A stretch of DNA of 64,000 bases from Sporosarcina sp. FSL K6-1508 (GTDB taxonomy: Bacteria > Bacillota > Bacilli > Bacillales_A > Planococcaceae): NCBI RefSeq assembly GCF_038007465.1, contig NZ_JBBOXF010000001.1, positions 4,661,001 through 4,725,000 of the forward strand. The letters are read 5' to 3'. Under the pieces are notes generated by a model that did no database searches, had not been told where the DNA came from, and was given only the letters and a program-made list of their open reading frames with translations. Numbering within the stretch: the stretch's first letter is position 1; every line of letters begins with the position of its first letter. Shown piece by piece: positions 52,567 through 61,386 of the stretch. The translations under genes and the position numbers were made by a program.

Positions 52567-54180
52567 TCATTTTAATTGGTCATAACCTGGCAGTGTCAAA
52601 AATTCAACGAAGTCATCTTCTAAAGCCAATGACAAAAACAGTTTAGCAGCTTCATCATATCTGCCGGTGCGGAATGCATTTTCACCGACTAACTGTTTGA
52701 TGGCTTCAAGTTCCTCTCGCAATACCTCCGTCACCAATTCCCCGGTAATATCCACTCCATTGCTTAATTTACCTTGCGGATGACGAATCCATTGCCAGAC
52801 TTGCGACCTGGAAATTTCCGCTGTCGCTGCATCTTCCATCAAATTATTGATAGGCGCAGCCCCGTTTCCTCTGAGCCAAGAAGCAATATACTGGACCCCG
52901 ACACTGCAATTCATTCGTAGGCCTTGTTCCGTAATTGTTCCTTCCGGGACTTCAAGTAAATCTTCAGCAGTCACTTTGACGTCTTCACGCTTACGGCCGA
53001 TCTGATTAGGTGTCGGCATATGCGCATTGAATTGTTCCATCGCAACTGCAACGAGCCCAGGATGCGCTACCCATGTTCCGTCATGCCCGTCTGTCGCTTC
53101 TCGGCGTTTGTCTTCGCTCACTTTGCCGAATGCCGCCTCGTTTGCTTCCGGATCATTTTTAATCGGAATTTGTGCCGCCATTCCACCGACCGCCGGTGCA
53201 TTTCGCTTATGACAGGTTTGGACACAAAGCAATGTGTAAGCCCGCATGAATGGGGACGTCATCGTTACTTGCCCGCGATCCGGTAAAATAACATCTGGTT
53301 GATTGCGCAGCCGTTTAATATAGCTGAAAATATAATCCCAGCGTCCACAATTAAGTCCTGCTGAATGATCCCGTAGCTCATAAAGAATTTCGTCCATTTC
53401 AAATGCTGCTGCGATTGTTTCAATTAACACAGTCGCCCGGATTGTACCATTTGGAATGCCAAGCTGCTCTTGTGCAAAAACGAACACATCGTTCCACAAT
53501 CTTGCTTCTAAATGACTTTCGAGCTTCGGTAGGTAGAAGTAAGGTCCTGTTCCGCGGGCAATTAATTCCTTGGCATTATGGAAGAAATAAAGTCCGAAGT
53601 CGAAGAAACTTCCAGCAATAGGCTCCCCAGCAATCGCGACGTTCTTTTCAAGAAGATGCAATCCGCGGGACCGAATCATTAACACTGCAGGATCCTCGTT
53701 CAACTTGTATGTCTTACCATTAGAATGCTGTTCAAACTCAATTGTTCGTCGGACGGCATCTTTCATATTGAGTTGGCCTTCCATCATGTTTGCCCATGTT
53801 GGTGATGTCGCATCTTCAAAACAGGCCATGAATGTTTTTGCCCCTGAATTCAATGCATTGATGACCATTTTCCGACCGACGGGACCTGTAATTTCTACTC
53901 GTCTATCTTGGAGATCGGGAGGAAGGGGCGCAATTGTCCACTCCCCATCCCGAATATGTTGTGTTTCAGCTAAGAAATCCAGTTTTATTCCACCGTCGAT
54001 ATCGCTCTGACGCTGTTGCCGATTAGCCAGTAGTTCTTTACGTCTCCCGTCGAAATTATCATGAAGGGATTGTAGAAATGTAAGTGCATCCGGCGTTAAA
54101 ATCTCTTCACTTTCAGCAGTCAGTTCGCCTAAAACTTTTATAGTATGAGATGTTATTTCTTTCGTTGACAGATTGATCAC
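52567..54180 (-). CDS. aceB: Malate synthase A
   Basis: A 537-residue malate synthase of the A type. Key segments: GPVGRKMVINALNSGAKTFM, FEDATSPTWANMMEGQLNM, YLPKLESHLEARLWNDVFVF, RATVLIETIAAAFEMDEILY, LNCGRWDYIFSYIK and DGTWVAHPGLVAVAMEQFN. It condenses glyoxylate with acetyl-CoA to malate, the second step of the glyoxylate shunt. It lies 24 bp after aceA. The GTG start touches its ribosome site (GGAGAG), so translation may depend on coupling to aceA or the true start may be unusual; no other start codon fits the frame. Confidence 0.95.
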   Translation of the reverse strand: MINLSTKEITSHTIKVLGELTAESEEILTPDALTFLQSLHDNFDGRRKELLANRQQRQSDIDGGIKLDFLAETQHIRDGEWTIAPLPPDLQDRRVEITGPVGRKMVINALNSGAKTFMACFEDATSPTWANMMEGQLNMKDAVRRTIEFEQHSNGKTYKLNEDPAVLMIRSRGLHLLEKNVAIAGEPIAGSFFDFGLYFFHNAKELIARGTGPYFYLPKLESHLEARLWNDVFVFAQEQLGIPNGTIRATVLIETIAAAFEMDEILYELRDHSAGLNCGRWDYIFSYIKRLRNQPDVILPDRGQVTMTSPFMRAYTLLCVQTCHKRNAPAVGGMAAQIPIKNDPEANEAAFGKVSEDKRREATDGHDGTWVAHPGLVAVAMEQFNAHMPTPNQIGRKREDVKVTAEDLLEVPEGTITEQGLRMNCSVGVQYIASWLRGNGAAPINNLMEDAATAEISRSQVWQWIRHPQGKLSNGVDITGELVTEVLREELEAIKQLVGENAFRTGRYDEAAKLFLSLALEDDFVEFLTLPGYDQLK

Positions 54181-54204
54181 CTCTCCGATTATGCTTAATC
54201 CAGA

Positions 54205-55485
54205 TCAAACAAATTGCGCAGTTTCCGTTGAGCCTTTCATCGCTGTGGTAGAAGATGTACCGCCAGAGATGATCTGTGATACTTCATCAAAGTAACCTGT
54301 TCCAACTTCACGTTGGTGACGTGTCGCTGTGTACCCTTTGTCTTCATTCGCAAATTCAGCCTGTTGCAGTTTTGAATAGGCCGCCATGCCATTGTCTTTG
54401 TAGTCATGCGCAAGATTAAACATGCTGTGGTTCAATGAATGGAAGCCCGCAAGTGTAACGAACTGGAATTTGTAGCCCATTTTACCGAGTTCCACTTGGT
54501 ATTTCGCGATTGTCGCTTCATCCAAATTTGCTTCCCAGTTGAATGAAGGCGAGCAGTTGTAAGCAAGCATTTTCCCCGGGAATTTTGCATGAATTGCATC
54601 CGCGAATTGCTGTGCTTCTTCAAGAGATGGATGAGAGGTTTCACACCAGACAAGGTCGGCATAAGGAGCGTAAGCCAAACCGCGTGCAATCGCTTGGTCG
54701 ATACCAGGTTTCGTCCGGTAGAATCCTTCTGGCGTACGTTCTCCTGTCAGAAATTCGTTGTCTACTGGATCGATATCACTTGTGACCATATCTGCTGCAT
54801 CCGCGTCTGTACGTGAGATGAGAACAGTAGGTACGCCGAGAACGTCAGCCGCAAGTCTTGCAGCGACTAAGTTACGGATCGCATTTTGCGTTGGCAGTAA
54901 TACTTTTCCGCCCAAATGTCCACATTTCTTTTCCGATGCAAGTTGGTCTTCAAGGTGAACACCTGCTGCTCCAGCTTCGATCATGCCTTTCATTAGTTCA
55001 TAAACGTTCAGTGGTCCGCCGAAACCAGCTTCAGCATCTGCTACAATTGGCGCAAACCAGTCAAAACCGTCTACGCGCCCTTCCGAATGATCGATTTGAT
55101 CAGCCCGTTGAAGTGCTTGGTTGATACGTTTGACAACTGACGGGACACTGTTTGCTGGATATAGACTTTGATCGGGATACATTTGGCCTGAAAGGTTTGC
55201 ATCTGCCGCCACTTGCCAACCGCTTAGATAGATTGCTTGAAGTCCGGCTTTTACTTGTTGCACCGCCTGATTACCCGTTAACGCGCCAAGTGCATTGACG
55301 AAATCCTCTTCATGCAATGAATTCCATAAACGAGTTGCACCCTTAGTTGCCAATGTTTGTTCAATCATAACGGACCCACGAAGTTTCACAACATCTTCAG
55401 CAGTGTAAGGACGTTCAATTCCTTTCCATCTGCTATCCTCCGCCCAGCTTTTCTCCAATTGTGCAATCTGCTCTTGTCTAGTCAT
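54205..55485 (-). CDS. aceA: Isocitrate lyase
   Basis: A 426-residue isocitrate lyase. The catalytic loop signature KKCGHLGGKVL is present (usual KKCGH). Metal/substrate segments: VADAEAGFGGPLNVYELM, GVHLEDQLASEKKCGH, TVLISRTDADAADMVTSDID, YADLVWCETSHPSLEEAQQF and LAYNCSPSFNWEANL. It splits isocitrate to succinate and glyoxylate, allowing growth on acetate or fatty acids, in line with two acyl-CoA synthetase genes nearby. The promoter with palindrome lies about 90 bp upstream. Confidence 0.97.
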   Translation of the reverse strand: MTRQEQIAQLEKSWAEDSRWKGIERPYTAEDVVKLRGSVMIEQTLATKGATRLWNSLHEEDFVNALGALTGNQAVQQVKAGLQAIYLSGWQVAADANLSGQMYPDQSLYPANSVPSVVKRINQALQRADQIDHSEGRVDGFDWFAPIVADAEAGFGGPLNVYELMKGMIEAGAAGVHLEDQLASEKKCGHLGGKVLLPTQNAIRNLVAARLAADVLGVPTVLISRTDADAADMVTSDIDPVDNEFLTGERTPEGFYRTKPGIDQAIARGLAYAPYADLVWCETSHPSLEEAQQFADAIHAKFPGKMLAYNCSPSFNWEANLDEATIAKYQVELGKMGYKFQFVTLAGFHSLNHSMFNLAHDYKDNGMAAYSKLQQAEFANEDKGYTATRHQREVGTGYFDEVSQIISGGTSSTTAMKGSTETAQFV

Positions 55486-55571
55486 ATCAACGTCACGCCT
55501 TCCAATTTTTTTTAACGTTCAGCTACTTATTGAAAAATAATTCTTTCGTACTGTTTCATAACAGCTGAAGT

Positions 55572-55612
55572 TGTTATACAGTAATATATAACAGAATACA
55601 CAAAGTTGTCTG
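55572..55612 (-). promoter_or_regulatory. Candidate aceA promoter with palindrome over the -10
   Basis: On the minus strand CAGACA (55612-55607) and TATATT (55588-55583) are spaced 18 bp apart. The inverted repeat TGTTATA-N8-TATAACA (55572-55593) covers the -10, the position of a repressor operator. The divergent LytTR gene begins about 110 bp away. Confidence 0.5.
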
Positions 55613-55701
55613 TACATTCTGACAAAATGTTGTTTTTTTAGGATGAACACGATTTTAGATCGATGAAACGAGTTCCATAGAAAACAAAGGAGGAGACAAA
55701 T

Positions 55702-56373
55702 GTGATAAATGCGAATACGGAGATTGCGAGAGAAGTGTTGCAGCAATATGCTGCTATTTTGGAAGATTGGATACCGAAAGACGCAGCGGTGGCAATTGCG
55801 ATAAGCGACTACTACATCTATTATGTGGAGGGCATTCATGATATCCGATTAAAAGAAGGGCAACCCGTGATGCCTGGCAGCATTGCGGATCAAGTAATTA
55901 CCCATCGCCGAAAAGTGGATACAATCATGGATAACTCATTGTTCGGGATTCCCTATTATGGAATCGGCTACCCGATTGACCTCCAAGGAGAGCCGGCTGC
56001 GCTAATTGTCATCTTGCCACCGACTTATCATGTACTGCGCCATGAACCATTTCGTTTCCTTACAGGAAAACAGGATGAAGAATGGAGTCCTGTTCCAATT
56101 GAAGAGATAGCTTATATTGAAAGCTTGCAAAAGAAAACCTGGTTTTATGTTGATAATGAACAGTACTGTACCAGCTATACACTGAAGGATTTACAGTTGC
56201 GGCTTCCTACATCATTTGTTCGTATCCATCGGTCTTACATTGTTAACATTCCATTTATCCAACGTATTTCCAGAGATATCTCTTCAAATCTATTGATTAC
56301 ATTGAGGAATGGTTCAGAGTTGCCTGTTAGCCAAACTTATATGACTGATGTAAAGAAGGCGCTTGGATTTTAG
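55702..56373 (+). CDS. LytTR-family transcriptional regulator with N-terminal sensor domain
   Basis: A 223-residue protein. The C-terminal ~100 residues form a LytTR DNA-binding domain: EEIAYIESLQKKTWFYVDNE, LPTSFVRIHRSYIVNIPFIQ (R-I-H-R-S-Y-I-V-N signature) and LPVSQTYMTDVKKAL. The N-terminal ~120 residues look like a PAS/GAF-type small-molecule sensor (AVAIAISDYYIYYVEGIHDI, IPYYGIGYPIDLQGEPAALI) and not a response-regulator receiver, so it should respond to a ligand rather than a kinase. The GTG start has AGGAGG eight bases upstream. Divergent from aceA across ~216 bp, so it may control the glyoxylate shunt. Confidence 0.85.
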   Translation: MINANTEIAREVLQQYAAILEDWIPKDAAVAIAISDYYIYYVEGIHDIRLKEGQPVMPGSIADQVITHRRKVDTIMDNSLFGIPYYGIGYPIDLQGEPAALIVILPPTYHVLRHEPFRFLTGKQDEEWSPVPIEEIAYIESLQKKTWFYVDNEQYCTSYTLKDLQLRLPTSFVRIHRSYIVNIPFIQRISRDISSNLLITLRNGSELPVSQTYMTDVKKALGF

Positions 56374-56377
56374 GGGG

Positions 56378-56560
56378 TTATGATTGGTTTAGCAGACTTT
56401 TTGAGTGGTCTACGAAATTATATGAGCGGTCGGCACAGCTTTTTGAGCAGTCTACGGAATTATATGAGCGGTCAGCATTGCCTTTGGAGCGGTCTTCGGG
56501 ATGATATGAGCGGTCAGCATTGCCTTTGGAGCGGTCGGCACAGTTATTTAGTCGCTCAAT
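56378..56560 (+). repeat. Array of degenerate 21-bp repeats, locus 4
   Basis: About nine units with core TATATGAGCGGT (variants TTTGAGTGGT, TTTGGAGCGGT). It starts four bases after the LytTR stop codon and ends 10 bp beyond the rbs terminator, filling the gap between convergent genes. Open frames across it read LRNYMSG and QHCLWSG units and are not called as genes. Confidence 0.88.
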
Positions 56561-56570
56561 GACAAGGGAT

Positions 56571-56612
56571 AAAAAAATAAGCCGCCTAGAAAGTAATCTA
56601 GGGCGGCTTGTA
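56571..56612 (-). terminator. Terminator of the rbs operon
   Basis: AAGCCGCCCTAGA pairs with TCTAGGCGGCTT around a short loop, then ATTTTTTT on the minus strand, 14 bp after rbsB. Confidence 0.88.
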
Positions 56613-56626
56613 TCATTTACTTTATG

Positions 56627-57544
56627 TTATTTCTTGATTAATTCCAATTCAACTGGAATTGAAGTTTCCACTGTTTCACCTTTTAGCGATTGAACTGCTG
56701 CTTCTACCGCTTTTTCACCGATAAGCTCAGGTTTTTGTGCGACAGTTCCAGCCAACTTGCCTGCTTCAACTGATTTTACTGCGTCGTCTGTTGCATCGAA
56801 TCCAACAACTTTAACATCTTTCCCTGCCGCCTCAATCGCTTCAAGTGCACCTAGTGCCATTTCGTCGTTGTGCGTGAATACACCTTTGATATCAGGATTT
56901 GCTTGAAGGATGTTTTCCATTACTGTCAACCCTTCAGCACGATTGAAATTCGCTGTTTGTTTAGCAACGATATCTAATTTACCGTTTGCAATTTCATTGA
57001 AACCTGTTCCACGGTCACGTGCAGCTGAAGAACCAGCAATTCCTTCTAATTCTACAACTTTTGCACCTTCACCAACTAAATCGACTAGGTATTGGCCGGC
57101 TAATTCTCCGCCTGCTTTATTATCTGAAGCGATGTGAGAAACAACCTCTCCACCTTCAGCGCTACGGTCAACTGTAATAACTGGAATTCCTGCACTGTTG
57201 GCAGATTCAACCGCTGCAACAACTGCGCTGGAATCCGTTGGGTTAATCAAAATCAAATCGACACCTTGTTGGATTAAGTCCTCTACGTCACTAGCCTGTT
57301 TCGCTGCATCATCTTGTGCATCGATAACCGTTAAATTGGCACCCATTTCTTTTGCTTGTGCTTTTGCTCCTTCGCTCAATGTGACGAAGAATGGGTTGTT
57401 CAAAGTTGAAATGGAAAAGCCGATTTTATAATCGCCTTCTCCGCCTTTCGATTCCCCATCTTTCTTGGTACCTGGTGCTTCTGTCGAACATGCTGCTAGT
57501 ACAAGAATAATCGCCATGATCAATGCTAATTTCACTTTTTTCAT
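56627..57544 (-). CDS. rbsB: D-ribose ABC transporter substrate-binding lipoprotein
   Basis: A 305-residue lipoprotein with lipobox LAAC. The periplasmic-binding fold of the RbsB group begins YKIGFSISTLNNPFFVTLSE, with VDLILINPTDSSAVVAAV, GIPVITVDRSAEGGEVVSHI, FTHNDEMALGALEAIEAAG and VVGFDATDDAVKSVEAGKL. Binds ribose and delivers it to RbsC/RbsA. Last gene of rbsRKDACB, before the terminator. Confidence 0.95.
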   Translation of the reverse strand: MKKVKLALIMAIILVLAACSTEAPGTKKDGESKGGEGDYKIGFSISTLNNPFFVTLSEGAKAQAKEMGANLTVIDAQDDAAKQASDVEDLIQQGVDLILINPTDSSAVVAAVESANSAGIPVITVDRSAEGGEVVSHIASDNKAGGELAGQYLVDLVGEGAKVVELEGIAGSSAARDRGTGFNEIANGKLDIVAKQTANFNRAEGLTVMENILQANPDIKGVFTHNDEMALGALEAIEAAGKDVKVVGFDATDDAVKSVEAGKLAGTVAQKPELIGEKAVEAAVQSLKGETVETSIPVELELIKK

Positions 57545-57558
57545 TTCTCAACATCTCC

Positions 57559-58500
57559 TTAAGCTGTTTTTTTACGATCCAATAGTACCGCGACCAATAT
57601 AACTGCTCCCTTAACCACTTGCTGGAAGAAGGAAGATACGCCGATCAGATTGAGTCCATTATTCAAAACACCAATAATGAGTGCACCAATTAGCGTTCCC
57701 ACAATCCAACCGCGTCCGCCTGTCAAACTTGTTCCACCAAGAACAACTGCCGCAATTGCGTCGAGTTCAAACATGTTCCCCGCGGTTGGTTGAGCGGAAT
57801 TGAGCCTCGATGTTAAAATCAATGCAGCAAGCGCCGCTAGCATTCCTGTCAGTGCATAGACGTAAATTTTAATACGGTCTACGCTGATCCCAGAAAGCCG
57901 TGAAGCTTCCTCATTACCGCCTACTGCGTAAACACGGCGGCCAAACGTCGTCTTTTTCAAGATGAAATACAAAATCCCAAACGTGATGGCCATTGTTATG
58001 ACAGGGACTGGAATTCCAAAAAAGTAACCTTTCCCTAGCAATTGGAAAGCTTGTGAATCACCAAGTCCCGAAATTGGTTTACCTTCCGTATATACAAGTG
58101 TCAACCCCCGATAAATCGTCATTGTCGCAAGCGTTGCTATAAATGGAGCGACTTTCCCTTTGGCAATAATGACACCGTTGATTGCACCGAGAACCGCACC
58201 AAGAAGTAATCCCAGGAACATCGCGAGAAGCGGATCCATTCCACCGGCCATTAACCCGGCAGTCACAGCTCCTGTTAACGCTAATATGGACCCGACAGAT
58301 AAATCGATACCGCCTGTCAAAATAACAAAAGTCATCCCGAATGCAATGAGCGCATTAATGGATACTTGTCTTAAAACGTTGAGCAAGTTGTTCAACGTTA
58401 GGAAATTCGGACTCATAATTGAAATGATGATGACAATCAATAAGAGCCCGATAAATGGTCCGATTTTTTGTAGTACCGACTGTGTATTAGACTTGAGCAA
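57559..58500 (-). CDS. rbsC: Ribose ABC transporter permease
   Basis: A 313-residue permease of the BPD_transp_2 type with about eight to ten helices; motifs FVILTGGIDLSVGSILALTG, FIATLATMTIYRGLTLVYTE and FELDAIAAVVLGGTSLTGGR. The start is probably the TTG at 58500 (MLKSNTQSVLQKIG) with six G's eight bases upstream; an ATG at 58521 lacks a ribosome site. Either way it overlaps the end of rbsA, showing coupling. Confidence 0.93.
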   Translation of the reverse strand: MLKSNTQSVLQKIGPFIGLLLIVIIISIMSPNFLTLNNLLNVLRQVSINALIAFGMTFVILTGGIDLSVGSILALTGAVTAGLMAGGMDPLLAMFLGLLLGAVLGAINGVIIAKGKVAPFIATLATMTIYRGLTLVYTEGKPISGLGDSQAFQLLGKGYFFGIPVPVITMAITFGILYFILKKTTFGRRVYAVGGNEEASRLSGISVDRIKIYVYALTGMLAALAALILTSRLNSAQPTAGNMFELDAIAAVVLGGTSLTGGRGWIVGTLIGALIIGVLNNGLNLIGVSSFFQQVVKGAVILVAVLLDRKKTA

Positions 58501-59983
58501 TTTTGTCACCCCCCGTAGCATAATGCATAATTCTTTCTTGTGTCATTTCAGTTTTTTGCAGTTCAGCTGTCATTGTGCCTTCATGCATGACAAGCACTCG
58601 ATCGGTCATACCAATAATTTCGGGTAGTTCCGAAGAAATCATTAAAATCGCAACACCTTTTTCAGCAAGTTCATTAATGATCGAGTATATTTCTTTTTTT
58701 GCTCCAACATCGACGCCGCGCGTCGGCTCATCCAAAATCAGCACATTCGGTTCAATGCCAAGCCATTTCGCAATAACGACTTTCTGCTGGTTTCCTCCGC
58801 TAAGCGATTTTGCCGCTTGGTTCGGACCCGACGTCCGCACCCCTAACCGTTTGACCATCGTTTCATACAGTTCTTTTTCTTCATTTGCTTTGATGATACC
58901 CTTGGCTGAAACCTTATCGAAATTCGTTAAGCTTAAATTGTCTCTTACTGAGAAATCCACGATAAGGCCCTCCGACTTACGATCTTCTGTTACATAGCCG
59001 AAACCCAGCTTTATCGCTTGCAGTGGGTTGCTGATTTTCACAGGTTTCCCATCGAGTAAAACTTCACCTTTATGCAGTTTTTTATAGCCGAATAGAGACT
59101 GGGCAACTTCGGTTCTTCCTGCTCCCATCAAACCTGCAATACCGAGAACTTCACCTTTACGCAACTCAAATGATATATCTTCGAAATATCCATTGCGCGT
59201 CAATCCATTCGCAGCCAATTTTACATCACCGATTTTGGCATTTCGCTCGGGGAATCGTTCCCCCAGTTCCCGCCCAACCATCATCTGCACAATTTCGTCA
59301 AACGACGTTTTTTTAATCTCTTTAACCCCGACATAATTGCCGTCACGTAGAATGGTAATCCGATCGCATAATGAAAAGATTTCTTCCATTCTGTGGGATA
59401 TATAAACGAATGAGACTCCATTCGATTGAAGAGCTCTAATTGTTTCAAACAACGATACGATTTCCCGTTCGGTCAAAGCCGCTGTCGGCTCGTCCATGAC
59501 TATCACTTCTGCATTCGATGACATAGCTTTTGCAATTTCAATAATTTGCTGTTTGCCTACAGAAAGTTCACGGGCAATTGTTTTTACATCGATATCCAAT
59601 CCAAGTTCCGCCAATATCGTCTTCGCTTCCTTGTTCATTTCCCTCGTTTTTAAAATTCCGCTTTTTCCAAACGTCTTTTCATTCCCAAGGAACAAGTTTT
59701 CCGCCACCGTCAAGTCCGGTAAAATATTCAGTTCCTGATGAATGACCGCAATTCCAGCACGTTCCGCTTCTTTCGGATTTTTAAAATCGACTAGCTCGCC
59801 TTTCACTTTCACTTCACCTGTATCACGCGTATAAATACCGGTTAGTATTTTCATTAAAGTTGATTTACCGGCACCATTTTCACCCATAAGCGCATGAATT
59901 TCTCCCTTTTCTACAGAGAATTCCACGTTATTAAGAACGGTGTTTCCATTAAAAGACTTTGAAATCCCAGTCATTTCAATCAT
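58487..59983 (-). CDS. rbsA: Ribose ABC transporter ATP-binding protein
   Basis: A 498-residue ATPase with two fused nucleotide-binding domains. First: Walker A GENGAGKSTLMKILTG, signature LSVGKQQIIEIAKAM, Walker B VIVMDEPTAALTERE. Second: a degenerate Walker A GLMGAGRTEVAQSLFG, signature LSGGNQQKVVIAKWL, Walker B VLILDEPTRGVDVG. The uneven second P-loop is normal for RbsA. It powers ribose import. A 132-bp gap with a REP-like hairpin separates it from rbsD upstream. Confidence 0.96.
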   Translation of the reverse strand: MIEMTGISKSFNGNTVLNNVEFSVEKGEIHALMGENGAGKSTLMKILTGIYTRDTGEVKVKGELVDFKNPKEAERAGIAVIHQELNILPDLTVAENLFLGNEKTFGKSGILKTREMNKEAKTILAELGLDIDVKTIARELSVGKQQIIEIAKAMSSNAEVIVMDEPTAALTEREIVSLFETIRALQSNGVSFVYISHRMEEIFSLCDRITILRDGNYVGVKEIKKTSFDEIVQMMVGRELGERFPERNAKIGDVKLAANGLTRNGYFEDISFELRKGEVLGIAGLMGAGRTEVAQSLFGYKKLHKGEVLLDGKPVKISNPLQAIKLGFGYVTEDRKSEGLIVDFSVRDNLSLTNFDKVSAKGIIKANEEKELYETMVKRLGVRTSGPNQAAKSLSGGNQQKVVIAKWLGIEPNVLILDEPTRGVDVGAKKEIYSIINELAEKGVAILMISSELPEIIGMTDRVLVMHEGTMTAELQKTEMTQERIMHYATGGDKIAQV

Positions 59984-60019
59984 ACTTCTTCACCCACTTT
60001 CTTTTCGCGATGGTTTTGC

Positions 60020-60086
60020 GGTGACAGTCACTAAGCATATTGCGAATACTGCGAATAGTGTCTGAATTGTCTAGGTGACTGTCACC
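60020..60086. repeat. REP-like inverted repeat inside the rbs operon
   Basis: GGTGACAGTCAC (60020-60031) and its complement GTGACTGTCACC (60075-60086) form a perfect 12-bp stem around 43 bases. The GGTGACTGTCACC motif resembles palindromic repeats dispersed in Bacillaceae genomes. It lies in the rbsD-rbsA gap, with no T-run, so it is not a standard terminator. Confidence 0.75.
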
Positions 60087-60115
60087 CAACTCTTGCTTTT
60101 GCCAATCCGTTTTCC

Positions 60116-60505
60116 TTAAAATATGACGCCCGATTGCAAGACAATATTTGCATAAGGGGTTGCCTCGCCAGTACGAATGATGACTTTGGATTTGCGCGTC
60201 AGTTGTTTGAAATTCTCATGCGGCAGCTTTGTTATGGCTGGCAATTTACTATGAAGGGTTTCATACACCTTCGTATTTTGACTCTCCATTTCGCTCGCAA
60301 TAAATGCATGTTCCACTTCCAAGTCTTCCAAAACCGTGCCTACTATTTCAGTAAACGAAGGTTTTCCAATCGTATAGGAAAGATCGATGCAACGGACCCC
60401 TTCCGGTATAGGCAAGCCGCAATCTGCTATTGTTACTTGATCGGTATGGCCAAGCTTCGCAAAAATGGCCGCCAGCTCACGATTCAATATGCCCTGTTTT
60501 TTCAT
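60116..60505 (-). CDS. rbsD: D-ribose pyranase
   Basis: A 129-residue RbsD/FucU-family protein: MKKQGILNRELAAIFAKLGH at the N-terminus, VTIADCGLPIPEGVRCIDLS and, at the end, RTGEATPYANIVLQSGVIF. His20-equivalent and Asp in IADCG are the catalytic/binding residues of the family. It interconverts pyranose and furanose forms of ribose. Its ATG overlaps the rbsK stop codon by four bases. Confidence 0.96.
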   Translation of the reverse strand: MKKQGILNRELAAIFAKLGHTDQVTIADCGLPIPEGVRCIDLSYTIGKPSFTEIVGTVLEDLEVEHAFIASEMESQNTKVYETLHSKLPAITKLPHENFKQLTRKSKVIIRTGEATPYANIVLQSGVIF

Positions 60506-61386
60506 CGTCGTTCACTCACAAGTCGCAGTTCAACATCTGCGCGTGCCGGCATGCCGCCTTGTGCGCCAAATTTCTCGACGGATAAGGATGCAGCTGCGTT
60601 TGCGAACTTAACCGCCTCAGTTAACTCAAATCCTTCAACAATTGCATACGCAAATGCACCGTTGAATGTATCTCCCGCTCCGGTTGTATCAACCACTTCT
60701 GTCTTAAAACCTTCTACGATAATGTGTTTTTTTCCATCGAAGTAACGGGCACCCGCACTGCCGAGCGTTACGATTAATTGATTTGGATAGCTTTCCAGCG
60801 CGGCTTCCATATCTAAACCAAAAAGTTGTTCACATTCGGTTTCATTCGGCGTTAGGTATGTTAGATAAGTCATGAATTCTTTTTGGAAACCTCCAGCAGG
60901 TGCCGGATTTAATAAGACAGGAACGTTCAGCTCAGCACAGATTTCCAACGTATGTTTTATCGTCGGGATCGGTATTTCGAGTTGCAATAAAACAAGCCTG
61001 CTCTTTTTAATCGTTTCTTTCATTTCATCGATACAGGCAGGCGTCAGTTCATAATTCGCTCCCGGTACGACGATGATTCGATTATCGCCATCCGATAACA
61101 ATATATTTGCGATTCCAGAGGCTACCTCTGTACTCTCCGTTACTCCAGAAACGTCCACTGAGTTGACAATCAAGTTTTCGATTAATTCCTCTCCGAAACC
61201 ATCGTTCCCAACATTCGCCACCATATGGACATTTCCACCGAGACGGGCGGTGGCAACTGCTTGATTTGCTCCTTTGCCTCCTGGTACGGTTGTGAATAAT
61301 TGGCCTAAAACTGTCTCACCTTGCTTTGGAAATAGATCTGTTTGCACAACTAAATCCATATTGATACTTCCGACGACTGTAATCAT
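60502..61386 (-). CDS. rbsK: Ribokinase
   Basis: A 294-residue PfkB-family kinase. N-terminal ITVVGSINMDLVVQTDLFPK, substrate loop VPGGKGANQAVATARLGG, and C-terminal anion-hole motif VVDTTGAGDTFNGAFAYAI with the catalytic Asp. It phosphorylates ribose to ribose-5-phosphate. Its ATG overlaps the rbsR stop codon, so the two are coupled. Confidence 0.96.
   Translation of the reverse strand: MITVVGSINMDLVVQTDLFPKQGETVLGQLFTTVPGGKGANQAVATARLGGNVHMVANVGNDGFGEELIENLIVNSVDVSGVTESTEVASGIANILLSDGDNRIIVVPGANYELTPACIDEMKETIKKSRLVLLQLEIPIPTIKHTLEICAELNVPVLLNPAPAGGFQKEFMTYLTYLTPNETECEQLFGLDMEAALESYPNQLIVTLGSAGARYFDGKKHIIVEGFKTEVVDTTGAGDTFNGAFAYAIVEGFELTEAVKFANAAASLSVEKFGAQGGMPARADVELRLVSERR

Noticed and set aside
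55514..55522. LytTR binding half-site AACGTTCAG
   Set aside because: It fits the 9-bp half-site, but no second half-site at the usual 12-13-bp spacing was found, and it lies downstream of the predicted aceA transcript start. Mentioned only as a lead.
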